Part shown: positions 51,718 to 59,589 of the stretch, one piece after another
Position numbering within the stretch: position 1 is the stretch's first letter
How the letters are laid out: every line of letters begins with the position of its first letter
NCBI GenBank assembly: GCA_013178225.1
Contig: JABLXE010000005.1
Coordinates: 116,058-180,057 of the forward strand
DNA length: 64,000 nt
Reading direction: 5' to 3'
Source of the DNA: Methanotrichaceae archaeon
GTDB lineage: Archaea > Halobacteriota > Methanosarcinia > Methanotrichales > Methanotrichaceae
Notes under the pieces: generated by a model
Told to the model about the DNA's origin: nothing
The model's input: only the letters and a program-made list of their open reading frames with translations
Databases searched by the model: none
Translations under genes and position numbers: made by a program

Positions 51718-52572
51718 TCAGAGCTCCTTTGACAGCCGCGCCCAAAGCTCGCGAATGGCATCAGCAGCCGGTCCCTCGCCCTCCACCACGGCCTGAGCCC
51801 GGACCATGGCCTCAACCACGCTCGAATGGTAGGGAACCCGCCCCACGACCTCGGCCCCGAGGTCCTTGCAGTGTTTCTCGATCTGTGACGCAGCATCGAG
51901 GTTCAGGTCGAACTTGTTTATGCAGACCAGAGGCCTGATTCCGAAGTGTTCGACAACCCCCAGTATCCGCTCCAGATCATGCACGCCGGAGACGGTGGGC
52001 TCGGTCACAACCAGGGCCAGGTCAGAGCCGGTGAGAGAGGCAATTACCGGGCACCCGATGCCTGGAGAGCCGTCGATTATCACCAGATCCAGCCCTCTTA
52101 ACCCCGCTACCTCGCGGGCCATCTCGCGTACCATGGTCACCAGCTTTCCTGAGGCCTCCTCTCCGGGAAACAGCTCGGCGTGGACCATGGGCCCAAATCT
52201 GGTATCGGAGATGAAGGCATAGCCGGAAAGCTGATCTTTCATGGTGACGGCTTCGGCCGGGCAGACCAGATAGCAGACCCCGCAGCCTTCGCAGCGCATC
52301 GGATCGATCTGCTGATCCGTCACCGCGCCGAAGCGGCAGTTCTCCTCACACTGCCCGCAAGATATGCATTTGGACTGGTCGATGGAAGCCTTCTTGAGGC
52401 CGTAAAACTCCCGCCGCTCCCGGATCTCGGGCTTCAAGATCAGATGCAGATCTGGGGCATCGACATCGCAATCTGCTAGAACTGCCCGCCCCCGGGCCAA
52501 AGCAGCTAAAGACGCCATGATGGAGGTCTTTCCGGTGCCGCCCTTGCCGCTGACCACCGCTATCTGCTTCAT
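51718..52572 (-). CDS. MinD/ParA-family ATPase with inserted 2[4Fe-4S] ferredoxin domain
   Basis: A protein of 284 residues. Deviant Walker A GKGGTGKT lies at residues 9-16. A ferredoxin insertion has C69/C72/C75/C79 and C94/C97/C100/C104 (CISCGQCEENC, CEGCGVCYLVCP). The ATPase core resumes with LVIIDGSPGIGCP. These proteins belong to the Mrp/NBP35-related group and occur as adjacent pairs in anaerobes; roles in Fe-S cluster handling are likely but not proven. Its ATG overlaps the stop of the upstream partner 52569-53408, so the two probably form a heterodimer. Confidence 0.9.
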   Translation of the reverse strand: MKQIAVVSGKGGTGKTSIMASLAALARGRAVLADCDVDAPDLHLILKPEIRERREFYGLKKASIDQSKCISCGQCEENCRFGAVTDQQIDPMRCEGCGVCYLVCPAEAVTMKDQLSGYAFISDTRFGPMVHAELFPGEEASGKLVTMVREMAREVAGLRGLDLVIIDGSPGIGCPVIASLTGSDLALVVTEPTVSGVHDLERILGVVEHFGIRPLVCINKFDLNLDAASQIEKHCKDLGAEVVGRVPYHSSVVEAMVRAQAVVEGEGPAADAIRELWARLSKEL

Positions 52573-53408
52573 GACACCATCTCCTCAATCTTGTCCCACA
52601 GCTGTTGGAACTTCTCCTTCCACTCCGGCATCTCGTAAACGAAGATCGTCCCATGCGAATACAGCTCGGCAATCCTTCTGCTCATTGGAATCTCCATCAG
52701 CAGCGGGACCTTCCTCTCCTGCAGATATTTATACATGGACCGGTCGCCAATTCCGCTTTTATTGATCAACACTCCGTGAGGGATGTTCAGGATCTTCAGC
52801 ACCCGGAGGGCAATATCCAGATCGTAAAGTCCGAAGGGAGTGGGCTCGGTGACCAGCAGACAGAAGTCGGACCCTCGCACTGCCTCAACCATTGGGCAGG
52901 AGGTGCCGGGAGGACAATCGACGATCACCCGCTCGCCGCGGGCCCTTTCCAACACTCCCCGGATGAGAGGCGTGACCCTGGCCTCGCCAAGGTTTAGCTC
53001 CCCCCAGATCAGATCCATCGAGCCGTTTTTGGCCTGATAGATCGTTCCTATAGGCCGGAGCCCTTCAGCTATGGCCTTTTCGGGACAGACCAGGACACAC
53101 CCACCGCAGCCGGCACAAAGCTCCGGGAAAACCAGCACCTGAGAAGGGAAAACTGCCAGAGCATGGTAGGCACAAAATTTGGCACATTCGCCGCAATGGT
53201 TGCACTTCTCTTCGTCCACCAGGGGAACGGGAACTGAGAATCCTGTTTCTTCGACCAGCGCCCGTTCAGGGAAGAAGAGGTATGCGTTGGGCTCTTCCAC
53301 GTCACAGTCCGCGAGCACCGCCTTGCCGTTTGACAGGGACGAGGCCAGGCTGGTGGCCACAAGGGTCTTGCCCGTTCCTCCTTTGCCGCTAGCTATGGAC
53401 ACAATCAT
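52569..53408 (-). CDS. MinD/ParA-family ATPase with inserted ferredoxin domain, partner of the next gene
   Basis: A protein of 279 residues with Walker A GKGGTGKT (8-15) and two cluster motifs (C69/C72/C75/C79 and C98/C101/C104/C108). It resembles its downstream partner in the core but differs in the C-terminus (RIAELYSHGTIFVYEMPEW). Start ATG 53408 (MIVSIASGKGG) has GGAG nine bases upstream; the frame continues 13 codons higher without a better site. Overlap with the next gene is ATGA. In related organisms such pairs lie with DUF134, DUF5320 and Mrp genes, as here. Confidence 0.9.
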   Translation of the reverse strand: MIVSIASGKGGTGKTLVATSLASSLSNGKAVLADCDVEEPNAYLFFPERALVEETGFSVPVPLVDEEKCNHCGECAKFCAYHALAVFPSQVLVFPELCAGCGGCVLVCPEKAIAEGLRPIGTIYQAKNGSMDLIWGELNLGEARVTPLIRGVLERARGERVIVDCPPGTSCPMVEAVRGSDFCLLVTEPTPFGLYDLDIALRVLKILNIPHGVLINKSGIGDRSMYKYLQERKVPLLMEIPMSRRIAELYSHGTIFVYEMPEWKEKFQQLWDKIEEMVS

Positions 53409-53499
53409 ATACATAATCTCCAGGAAGGCTTTGAGCTTTGATGGCAACTAAAGTTTTATAGCATTAATGGTTCTGCCAAACGACTTAAATCTTGATTAG

Positions 53500-53530
53500 A
53501 GATAGATTTTATATATATTAAATACTTCAT
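53500..53530 (+). promoter_or_regulatory. TATA box of the exported amidohydrolase
   Basis: ATTTTATATATATTAAATAC (about 53505-53524) lies 35-55 bases before the GGGAGGGC ribosome binding site and ATG of the amidohydrolase. This gives a transcription start near 53545. Confidence 0.6.
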
Positions 53531-53560
53531 ACATAGTTAGAAACAACCGGGAGGGCAACA

Positions 53561-55240
53561 ATGCAAATAAAAGGGATGATTAATTTAGGACTTACCCTGG
53601 CCGTACTTTACTTATTTTCTTCGATGGGAGGGGCTCGAGAAGAAGATAGCATTCAGCTCTTCACCAATGGATCAATTTATATCGATACGGTACAAAAAGC
53701 AGATAATTTGCTGGTTAAAAATGGCGTTGTCGAGGCAATAAATGTCAGCTCCGAGCAATATAAAAATGCAACAGTTATTGATTTGAAAGGCTCCGCTGCG
53801 TATCCCGGTTTTATCGATAGCCATGTGCATCTCATGGAGACGGGGTACTTCTTCTATGTTGGAGCAAACCTGATAGGCTGCAACGATTCGGATTCCATTG
53901 CCAGGGTCTTAGCTGAGAAAGTTAAATCCATCCCGGAAGATGGGATCATTCTTGGGGCTGGCTTCTCGCTGCGGGACTACGATAACTGGTCGCTCGAAGA
54001 CCTGGCAAAGATAGATAACGTGACAGGATCGAGGCCTGCTTTCTTGGGCGACAAGCTGGGGCATAACGCCATCATCAATAGTGCCGCTATGAACCTGACC
54101 GGCCTGAATCCTGCGACTGCTGTGCCTCTCGGTGGAAAGATGGGTGTGGAAGATGGCAAACTCACTGGAATGCTGCGGGAGTCCGCAATGACGCTGCCAG
54201 GGAACACAATATTCTCCCTGTTCAACAGCACAGATATAAAGGCCGGCACGCTCATTCTGCTAAGACGCTGGGCATCTTTCGGCTATACAGGAGCAGTAGA
54301 TCTGATGGGCGGACCTGGCGTGCGGCTGATGAGGCCAGATATATTTTACGAGCTGGAAGAAGAAGGGGCTCTGCCGTTGCGGATCAATTACTGCTATACG
54401 ATATTTAATCTGAGCGACGTGGATGATGCGGCGAGATATCGCGGCAATGACACGGATATGGTCCGGTTTGTAGGCTGCAAGATATTTGTTGACGGAGCGT
54501 TTGCCGGCGGTCAGGCCTGGACCAGCTGGGAGAACCTTCAGGGCAACTACGGTCTCCAGGAGATTTATACTGATGATATTGGCGGACCGGAGATGAATCT
54601 CACGCGCATAGTTGAGCGAGTTGAAGAGTACGGTATGAACATGCATTACCATGTGCAAGGAGATAGAGCCATAGGGGCAGTAATTGAGGCTCTTGATAGA
54701 GTTTCGTCTGACCGAGGAAATCTCACTGGAGTCCACACGCTGATACACATGGGATTTCCGAGTGATGAGCAGATTGAGAAGATTCGCAAATTTAACGGAC
54801 ATGTTGTCATGAGTGTTCAGCCTGCCTTCTGGTCCGTCGAGAATGACACCGCCTATTATTACGGAGAACACAATAAAGATGCATACCCCATTAAAAAGCT
54901 CGTAGACAGCGGAATCCCTGTTGGGATCAGCACAGACTTTAGCGTTTCACCTCCAGAGTATTCTCCAGCCACAATGGTGATCGGCGTCGCGGTTACCGGC
55001 GGAGGAGATCCACAAACATATCTGCCGCTCAGCGTTGCCGAGGTTGTTCGCGGTCTTACTGTAGGCAGTACAGCTGCAGCATCGAGGGGCGATACCGGCG
55101 TATTATACCAAGGCTACAAGGCCGACATAGTTGTCTACGACCAGGACCTCTATTCTGTGCCGTTCTATAAATTCTCCAAAGATAATCCGAAGGTTTTGGC
55201 AACTTATGTAGGTGGGAAGGAAGGCTATCGTGCCACTTGA
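53561..55240 (+). CDS. Exported amidohydrolase (YtcJ-like family)
   Basis: A protein of 559 residues with a signal peptide (GLTLAVLYLFSSMGGA). It has the amidohydrolase metal motif H88-x-H90 in GFIDSHVHL, the later HYHVQGDRAIGAVIEA histidine, and STDFSVSP near residue 470 for the last metal ligand. The YtcJ group acts on unknown cyclic amides or N-acyl compounds. Export is unusual for the group and would place the enzyme outside the cytoplasmic membrane. Codon and base composition are more A+T-rich than the neighbouring MinD genes, so horizontal origin is possible. Confidence 0.85.
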   Translation: MQIKGMINLGLTLAVLYLFSSMGGAREEDSIQLFTNGSIYIDTVQKADNLLVKNGVVEAINVSSEQYKNATVIDLKGSAAYPGFIDSHVHLMETGYFFYVGANLIGCNDSDSIARVLAEKVKSIPEDGIILGAGFSLRDYDNWSLEDLAKIDNVTGSRPAFLGDKLGHNAIINSAAMNLTGLNPATAVPLGGKMGVEDGKLTGMLRESAMTLPGNTIFSLFNSTDIKAGTLILLRRWASFGYTGAVDLMGGPGVRLMRPDIFYELEEEGALPLRINYCYTIFNLSDVDDAARYRGNDTDMVRFVGCKIFVDGAFAGGQAWTSWENLQGNYGLQEIYTDDIGGPEMNLTRIVERVEEYGMNMHYHVQGDRAIGAVIEALDRVSSDRGNLTGVHTLIHMGFPSDEQIEKIRKFNGHVVMSVQPAFWSVENDTAYYYGEHNKDAYPIKKLVDSGIPVGISTDFSVSPPEYSPATMVIGVAVTGGGDPQTYLPLSVAEVVRGLTVGSTAAASRGDTGVLYQGYKADIVVYDQDLYSVPFYKFSKDNPKVLATYVGGKEGYRAT

Positions 55241-55339
55241 ACTATACCGACCTTGAGCCAGATTGGCAGATGATTGGACCTCCAGCACCCTGGCGGGCCC
55301 TTTTCCTTTAAGTATGTAATTAAATAAGGGGGCTGCGAA

Positions 55340-55588
55340 TCATTGTCTTGATCGCAGCGCTTCAATTCTCTCTCTGATGCTTCGCAGGTCTTCCTCCAGC
55401 AGCCGGGCGGCATCCTCCAGATAGCCGATCTCGTCTACCGGAGACATCTGCGGTGCAGTTGCGTACCGGGGCGCAAAAGCCCGGCTTCGCCAAAAGCCTC
55501 TGCCCCGGCAATACGGATTCACAAAACCGGGGGCGCAAAAGCCCCTGGACCCCATCCACCAGGGTCCGGTTCCATCTCCCCATGGCAT
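55340..55588 (-). CDS. DUF5320 small glycine/arginine-rich protein
   Basis: An 82-residue protein. It starts MPWGDGTGPWWMGSRGF and has an aromatic/glycine/cysteine-rich N-terminal half (CAPGFVNPYCRGRGFW), then a short coiled-coil C-terminus (YLEDAARLLEEDLRSIRERI). This layout is DUF5320, found with DUF134 and MinD/Mrp ATPases in anaerobes. Two cysteines might bind a metal cluster. It faces DUF134 divergently across a 130-bp region. Confidence 0.75.
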   Translation of the reverse strand: MPWGDGTGPWWMGSRGFCAPGFVNPYCRGRGFWRSRAFAPRYATAPQMSPVDEIGYLEDAARLLEEDLRSIRERIEALRSRQ

Positions 55589-55682
55589 TCTTCTTCACCT
55601 CAGCCAGCAACTCAGGGATAATGCTCAACCTTTGCTGGCAATAGTAACTTATGAGATTATATACATAAATGTTTCTAATGGG

Positions 55683-55705
55683 CCAAAGTTAAAATACAAC
55701 TTTGG
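55683..55705 (+). promoter_or_regulatory. Perfect inverted repeat upstream of the DUF134 gene (operator candidate)
   Basis: CCAAAGTT (55683-55690) and AACTTTGG (55698-55705) form a perfect 8-bp dyad with a 7-base spacer. It ends 13 bases before the DUF134 ATG and lies downstream of a TATA-like TTATATACATAAA (55655-55667). DUF134 is a helix-turn-helix protein, so autoregulation is plausible. Confidence 0.55.
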
Positions 55706-55718
55706 GATAGTGAAATCT

Positions 55719-56183
55719 ATGTGTCCTTGCAGAGGCAGACGAAAAGGAAGACGATGGATCTCCGAGATGCCGCAGGTGAGATCTTTTTTGCCCGACGGTT
55801 GCCCTCGAACCGAGGCCGTCTGTTTGAGCCTGGAGGAGCTGGAGGCTGTGCGGCTGGCGGACCTACTGGAACTGGACCAGGAGGAAGCGGCATTTTACAT
55901 GGGCATCTCCCGCAAAGCCTTCTGGAATGACCTGGCCAGCGCCAGGAAAAAGATCGCCTCCGCTCTGATCTACGGCATGGGCATGGTCATAGAAGGCGGA
56001 AGTTACAAGCTGAGAAGCGAGGACGCCTGTCAATCTGCTGACCAGAATGCGGAAAGCGCTGCCGATTCCGAGAAGTCGCTGATGCAAAGGGAGCTGGAGC
56101 TTCTCTCCGCCCGGCAGGAGCTGATCAAATCCCGTATAGCCGGGCTCCAGAAGGAACGATTGGACGGGGATCAGGGAGCCTGA
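55719..56183 (+). CDS. DUF134 family helix-turn-helix protein
   Basis: A protein of 154 residues with the DUF134 pattern: GRRKGRRWISEMPQVRSFLP, LSLEELEAVRLADLLELDQE and AAFYMGISRKAFWNDLASAR (sigma70-region-4-like helix-turn-helix), then a charged coiled-coil tail. It probably regulates transcription, here of the MinD/DUF5320/Mrp group. ATG 55719 (MCPCRG) is used; the frame runs 29 codons further upstream through the operator and TATA box, so the longer version is unlikely. The N-terminal CPC could bind a metal. Confidence 0.85.
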   Translation: MCPCRGRRKGRRWISEMPQVRSFLPDGCPRTEAVCLSLEELEAVRLADLLELDQEEAAFYMGISRKAFWNDLASARKKIASALIYGMGMVIEGGSYKLRSEDACQSADQNAESAADSEKSLMQRELELLSARQELIKSRIAGLQKERLDGDQGA

Positions 56184-56247
56184 AAAAAATACCGAATATA
56201 TTTAACCTATAAATAGTAAGATCTACAAGATAATCCGGGGTGCATAT

Positions 56248-56844
56248 ATGAAAAACAACCGTCTTCTTCTGGCCGGCCTGTTCGGCCTTCTTCTGACAGT
56301 CTCAGGAGGAGCACTGTCCGACACCGACTTTTTGGGCCTGGGATCAGCAGGTAGGCTTGACTACCCTGATTATTTTAATTATACTCCGGCCTTTGCGGAG
56401 TTCATGGCCAGAGACTACCAACCGGGCAGCAGCTCCCCGGTATATCTGGGACGCTCAATCTCCGGAGAGCCGATAGCCATAGGAGGCTCCAGCCCGTCCT
56501 TCGCTGAACTGCAGGGTGCCTACTGGTATCCGATCTGGCCCTACAACAACAGCCGGACGCCTCTGGCCCGGGTAATTCCGGCCAGCAATCCTCTGGCCGT
56601 AGAAGAGTACCATGTGCCGTCCATCGTGGAATTTCTGAGCCCCGATTGGAGGCCCCAGAGAGGCAATTACAGCGCCTACATCCCGGAAGTTGGAAGATTC
56701 GCCAACGCCAGCTGGACGCCGCCGGAGACCAACTACAGCATACACGTTCCGGCTATAGGGGCATTTCTGAGCGAAGATTGGCAGCCGCAAGGACCTGTCC
56801 CCAACAGCTACCCGCAATGGATGATCTGGTATCTGCAGAGCTAA
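56248..56844 (+). CDS. Secreted protein with internal FLSPDWxPQ-type repeats, unknown function
   Basis: A protein of 198 residues with a signal peptide (RLLLAGLFGLLLTVSGGALS). The mature part has an aromatic, proline-rich repeat of about 28 residues: FAEFMARDYQPG, IVEFLSPDWRPQRGNYSAYI, VGRFANASWTPPETNYSIHV and IGAFLSEDWQPQGPVP. I recognise no family. A GGGGTG ribosome binding site precedes the ATG and a TATA-like TATATTTAACCTATAAAT lies upstream (56195-56215). It lies between the DUF134 and Mrp genes but may be unrelated to them. Confidence 0.7.
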   Translation: MKNNRLLLAGLFGLLLTVSGGALSDTDFLGLGSAGRLDYPDYFNYTPAFAEFMARDYQPGSSSPVYLGRSISGEPIAIGGSSPSFAELQGAYWYPIWPYNNSRTPLARVIPASNPLAVEEYHVPSIVEFLSPDWRPQRGNYSAYIPEVGRFANASWTPPETNYSIHVPAIGAFLSEDWQPQGPVPNSYPQWMIWYLQS

Positions 56845-57007
56845 AAATTTTCCGGGGGTTTGATTTATCGATGAGATAACCGGCCCCTATAGAATTTTAT
56901 ATTTCTAGTTTTATCTCCTGCAAAGAAATAACTAAATATATGATCCCATAAGCTACTATTACCGGGACAGCCTCTGTTCCAAATCAGAATTTAACGGTGA
57001 TCATATC

Positions 57008-57871
57008 ATGAGCAACTCTGCCGAAGAAAGCTGTGAAGGCGTCTGCGAATCCTGCAAGGAGCGCGGAACCTGTACCGACCCCAGAGCGCAGGACGAGACG
57101 GCCGTTCGCATGAGCAGGATAAAGCACAAGATAGTGGTGGGAAGCGGAAAAGGCGGCGTTGGAAAGAGCACGGTGGTTGTCAACCTCGCTGCAGCGCTGA
57201 AGAGAAAGGGATACAGCGTAGGGATCCTGGATGCCGACATCACCGGACCAAACATCCCCAAGCTGCTGGGAATTCAGGGCCAGCATCTGACTGCAGGCCC
57301 CATGGGCATTGAGCCTGCCGATGCCAGCGGCCTGAAGATAATCTCCATGGCTCTGCTCCTGGAGAGCAGCGACTCGGCAGTGGTCTGGAGAGGGCCCATG
57401 AAGATGGCAGCATTAAAGCAGTTCACATCTGAAGTCAACTGGGGTGACCTGGACTTTCTGCTGGTGGACCTTCCACCCGGCACCAGCGACGAGCCCATCA
57501 GCGCCGCTCAGCTGCTGCCCGACATGGATGGGGCAATAATTGTTACCACCCCACAGGAGGTTGCGCTCTTAGACTCCCGAAAGGCGGTAAACATGTTCCT
57601 GATGATGAAGGTCCCGGTTCTGGGAATCGTGGAGAATATGAGCGGCTTCGTGTGCCCCAAGTGCGGAGAGGTGACCGAGATATTCAAGAGCGGCGGAGGC
57701 GAAAGGGCAGCCAGAGAAATGGGAGTGGATTTCCTGGGCTCAATTCCCCTGGACGCGGAGATCGGAAAACTGGGGGACCAGGGAATGGTATTCGAGAGCC
57801 AGAAGACTGCTGCAGCATCGGCTTTTGAGAAGATCGTCTCGGCCATTGTGAAGAAGCTGAAGGCCACCTGA
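57008..57871 (+). CDS. Mrp/NBP35-type P-loop ATPase (iron-sulfur carrier)
   Basis: A protein of 287 residues. An N-terminal CESCKERGTC motif (cysteines at 9, 13, 16 and 22) precedes Walker A GKGGVGKST. The core has ILDADITGPNIPKLLG, DLPPGTSDEP and the dimer-interface CPKC pair in SGFVCPKCGEV. Mrp/NBP35 proteins assemble [4Fe-4S] clusters and pass them to apoproteins in the cytoplasm. The N-terminal four-cysteine cluster is of the NBP35 type. A GGTGATC ribosome binding site lies 8 bases before the ATG. It is followed by a hairpin terminator. Confidence 0.93.
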   Translation: MSNSAEESCEGVCESCKERGTCTDPRAQDETAVRMSRIKHKIVVGSGKGGVGKSTVVVNLAAALKRKGYSVGILDADITGPNIPKLLGIQGQHLTAGPMGIEPADASGLKIISMALLLESSDSAVVWRGPMKMAALKQFTSEVNWGDLDFLLVDLPPGTSDEPISAAQLLPDMDGAIIVTTPQEVALLDSRKAVNMFLMMKVPVLGIVENMSGFVCPKCGEVTEIFKSGGGERAAREMGVDFLGSIPLDAEIGKLGDQGMVFESQKTAAASAFEKIVSAIVKKLKAT

Positions 57872-57872
57872 T

Positions 57873-57888
57873 GCCGCAACTATGCGGC
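57873..57888 (+). terminator. Hairpin terminator after mrp
   Basis: GCCGCA and TGCGGC form a perfect 6-bp stem with a 4-base loop right after the stop codon, followed about 20 bases later by CTTTTTG. Confidence 0.5.
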
Positions 57889-57934
57889 TTTCCCGAGGGG
57901 CTGGGGCTTTTTGTATCTGGCAGATACCGCATCA

Positions 57935-58128
57935 AACCAAAATACTTAAATATATAGTCGTTAAAGCTCCTAATTGCTCCCACAAGGGACCAGGTCATAA
58001 GCTAGATTGTATGCCAGACGCTGCCGGCACAGGGCGCTTTTGCTATGGTAGATTCACCTCCCGCTAAAAACTGTGTCGGCCCTACCCTCCTTTAGGGTGA
58101 TGCGGCCGCAAAAAAGCGATAGCCGCAA
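57935..58128 (+). ncRNA. Candidate small RNA with its own promoter
   Basis: A textbook archaeal promoter (AACCAAAATACTTAAATATA, 57935-57954) is followed by about 160 bases without a convincing reading frame or ribosome binding site. Small hairpins are visible (ACCCT/AGGGT at 58084-58098; GCGGC/GCCGC at 58102-58126), and the downstream gene is convergent. A small RNA is the simplest explanation; a very short peptide gene is the alternative. Confidence 0.35.
58102..58126 (-). terminator. Hairpin/oligo-T terminator of the radical SAM gene
   Basis: GCGGC (58102-58106) and GCCGC (58122-58126) flank six A residues on plus (T on minus) at 58110-58115. On the minus strand this ends transcription about 15-40 bases after the radical SAM stop. 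Confidence 0.45.
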
Positions 58129-58140
58129 AAGAGAAGCAAT

Positions 58141-59304
58141 TTACTTGGACACGATCTTTTGCATTAGGGTCATGATCCCCGGCCGGCCGTCTCTTGCCGA
58201 CGGTCGGGAAGCTGATTCCGTCTCCAGGCCGAAAGAGCCGAACATCTCTTTGTTGAACCTTTCGTTGATCTCGTCAAAGATTCTCCTGTAGGCCACACAA
58301 TGGGGGTCCACGCCCCCGATCTCTTCACTGGTGGGGACTATGGCGTTATAGGGGCATCCGCCCCGGCAGTACCTGAGGTGCTTGCAGCCCTTGCACTCCC
58401 GGTCCACATAATCCTTGAACGTATGCAGCAACTTCCAGGCATCGGACTTTGCCAGGTCCTCCATGCTCGGGCGATCGCGGACGTTGCCCATGACATACTT
58501 GTCCATGCCCACAAAGCGATAGCAAGGATAGATGCTACCGTCAGGCCCCACCGCAAAGGTGTTGTCCATGCAATCGACGTAGGTGCAGACCGTCCCCCGT
58601 CCGGTCAGCACGCATCTGCACAGGTCGTCAATATTTCTGACCTCGATCCGGCCCATGTTGTCCAGATACTTATCCAGAAGATAGATCAGCAGCTCTCCGT
58701 ATTCCTGGGGATCAAGTGCCCACTTATCCGGGTCGCTGCTCCGAAGAGACGGGAGCGCCGGATGCAGCTTAAGGGTCAATCCATTTTCCAGGAAAAAGTT
58801 GAAGATTTCTTCCCTGTGCTTCACCGAATACGATGTGAATGTGCAGATGAACTGCACGCTCAGGCCGTGATCCCTGGCAATCTCATAGCCTCGCATGGTC
58901 TTATCGTAGTAGCCTTTGGTCCTCTGCAGGTCGTTGAGATCCTTCGGGCCGTCCAGGCTGGAGCCGATGGGAATCTTGTATTCGGCCAGCACCTCAGCCA
59001 TCTCCGGCGTCATCCTCCACAGGTTGGTCTGCAGGGCGAAGTTGGGCTCCAGGTGCGGCAGACCATTGACAAGCAACGGTAAAGCCTGCCGGTAGAACTC
59101 CGCGCCTGCCAGAAGCGGCTCTCCGCCATGAAAGGTGAAGGTCACCGGGTCGGGCCTAAAATCCTTGAGCCATTCGACAACCTCTTTCACGGTCTCGATG
59201 CTCATGATTGGAGATCCTTCCTCGGAACTCCAGCAGTAGCTGCAGTTGGAAGGGCAGCCCAAGGTTGGGATTATCATCACGTGAAAGGGCTTCTTTCTTG
59301 GCAC
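58141..59304 (-). CDS. Radical SAM/SPASM protein, Mhun_1560-like (putative peptide-modifying)
   Basis: A protein of 387 residues. The cluster motif C17-x3-C21-x2-C24 is in TLGCPSNCSYCWSSEEGSP, followed by FTFHGGEPLLAG and SSLDGPKDLNDLQRTKGYYD. The SPASM region has CRCVLTGRGTVC, YPCYRF, and CKGCKHLRYCRGGC. This pattern matches the methanogen family described as putative peptide-modifying radical SAM enzymes (Mhun_1560 type), related to anaerobic sulfatase maturases. Start is GTG 59304; a later in-frame ATG at codon 10 is possible. The target is unknown. TATA-like TTATTTTAAATATTATAAC lies about 45 bases upstream. Confidence 0.85.
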   Translation of the reverse strand: MPRKKPFHVMIIPTLGCPSNCSYCWSSEEGSPIMSIETVKEVVEWLKDFRPDPVTFTFHGGEPLLAGAEFYRQALPLLVNGLPHLEPNFALQTNLWRMTPEMAEVLAEYKIPIGSSLDGPKDLNDLQRTKGYYDKTMRGYEIARDHGLSVQFICTFTSYSVKHREEIFNFFLENGLTLKLHPALPSLRSSDPDKWALDPQEYGELLIYLLDKYLDNMGRIEVRNIDDLCRCVLTGRGTVCTYVDCMDNTFAVGPDGSIYPCYRFVGMDKYVMGNVRDRPSMEDLAKSDAWKLLHTFKDYVDRECKGCKHLRYCRGGCPYNAIVPTSEEIGGVDPHCVAYRRIFDEINERFNKEMFGSFGLETESASRPSARDGRPGIMTLMQKIVSK

Positions 59305-59339
59305 ATTTTTTGTGGCGTTCTTTCAAGTATTAATAGATT

Positions 59340-59360
59340 TCTTGTTATAATATTTAAAAT
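59340..59360 (-). promoter_or_regulatory. TATA region of the radical SAM gene
   Basis: On the minus strand AATTATTTTAAATATTATAA lies 36-56 bases before the GTG start. It gives a transcription start close to 59325 and a short leader. Confidence 0.5.
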
Positions 59361-59589
59361 AATTAGTCAGTTCGGAATCCAAAGACCGGCAGCTACAAGA
59401 TTCGGTATTCCTGCCGCAGCATGGAGGTGAGCAGTTCAATCCGGCTGCCTTCATGCCCCGGAACCGGAAGCAACATTGAGGGACCCAGAAGGTCGGAAGG
59501 GCGTCATTCCCCTTTATATTGCAGAAGAGCCATTGACGGATCAATCCTATCTGCCAGACTTCCTGGCACGGGGTGCTTGAGGATTATTC

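Noticed and set aside
57882..58067. 61-codon frame after mrp
   Set aside because: It runs through a terminator-like hairpin and the BRE/TATA element and has no ribosome binding site.
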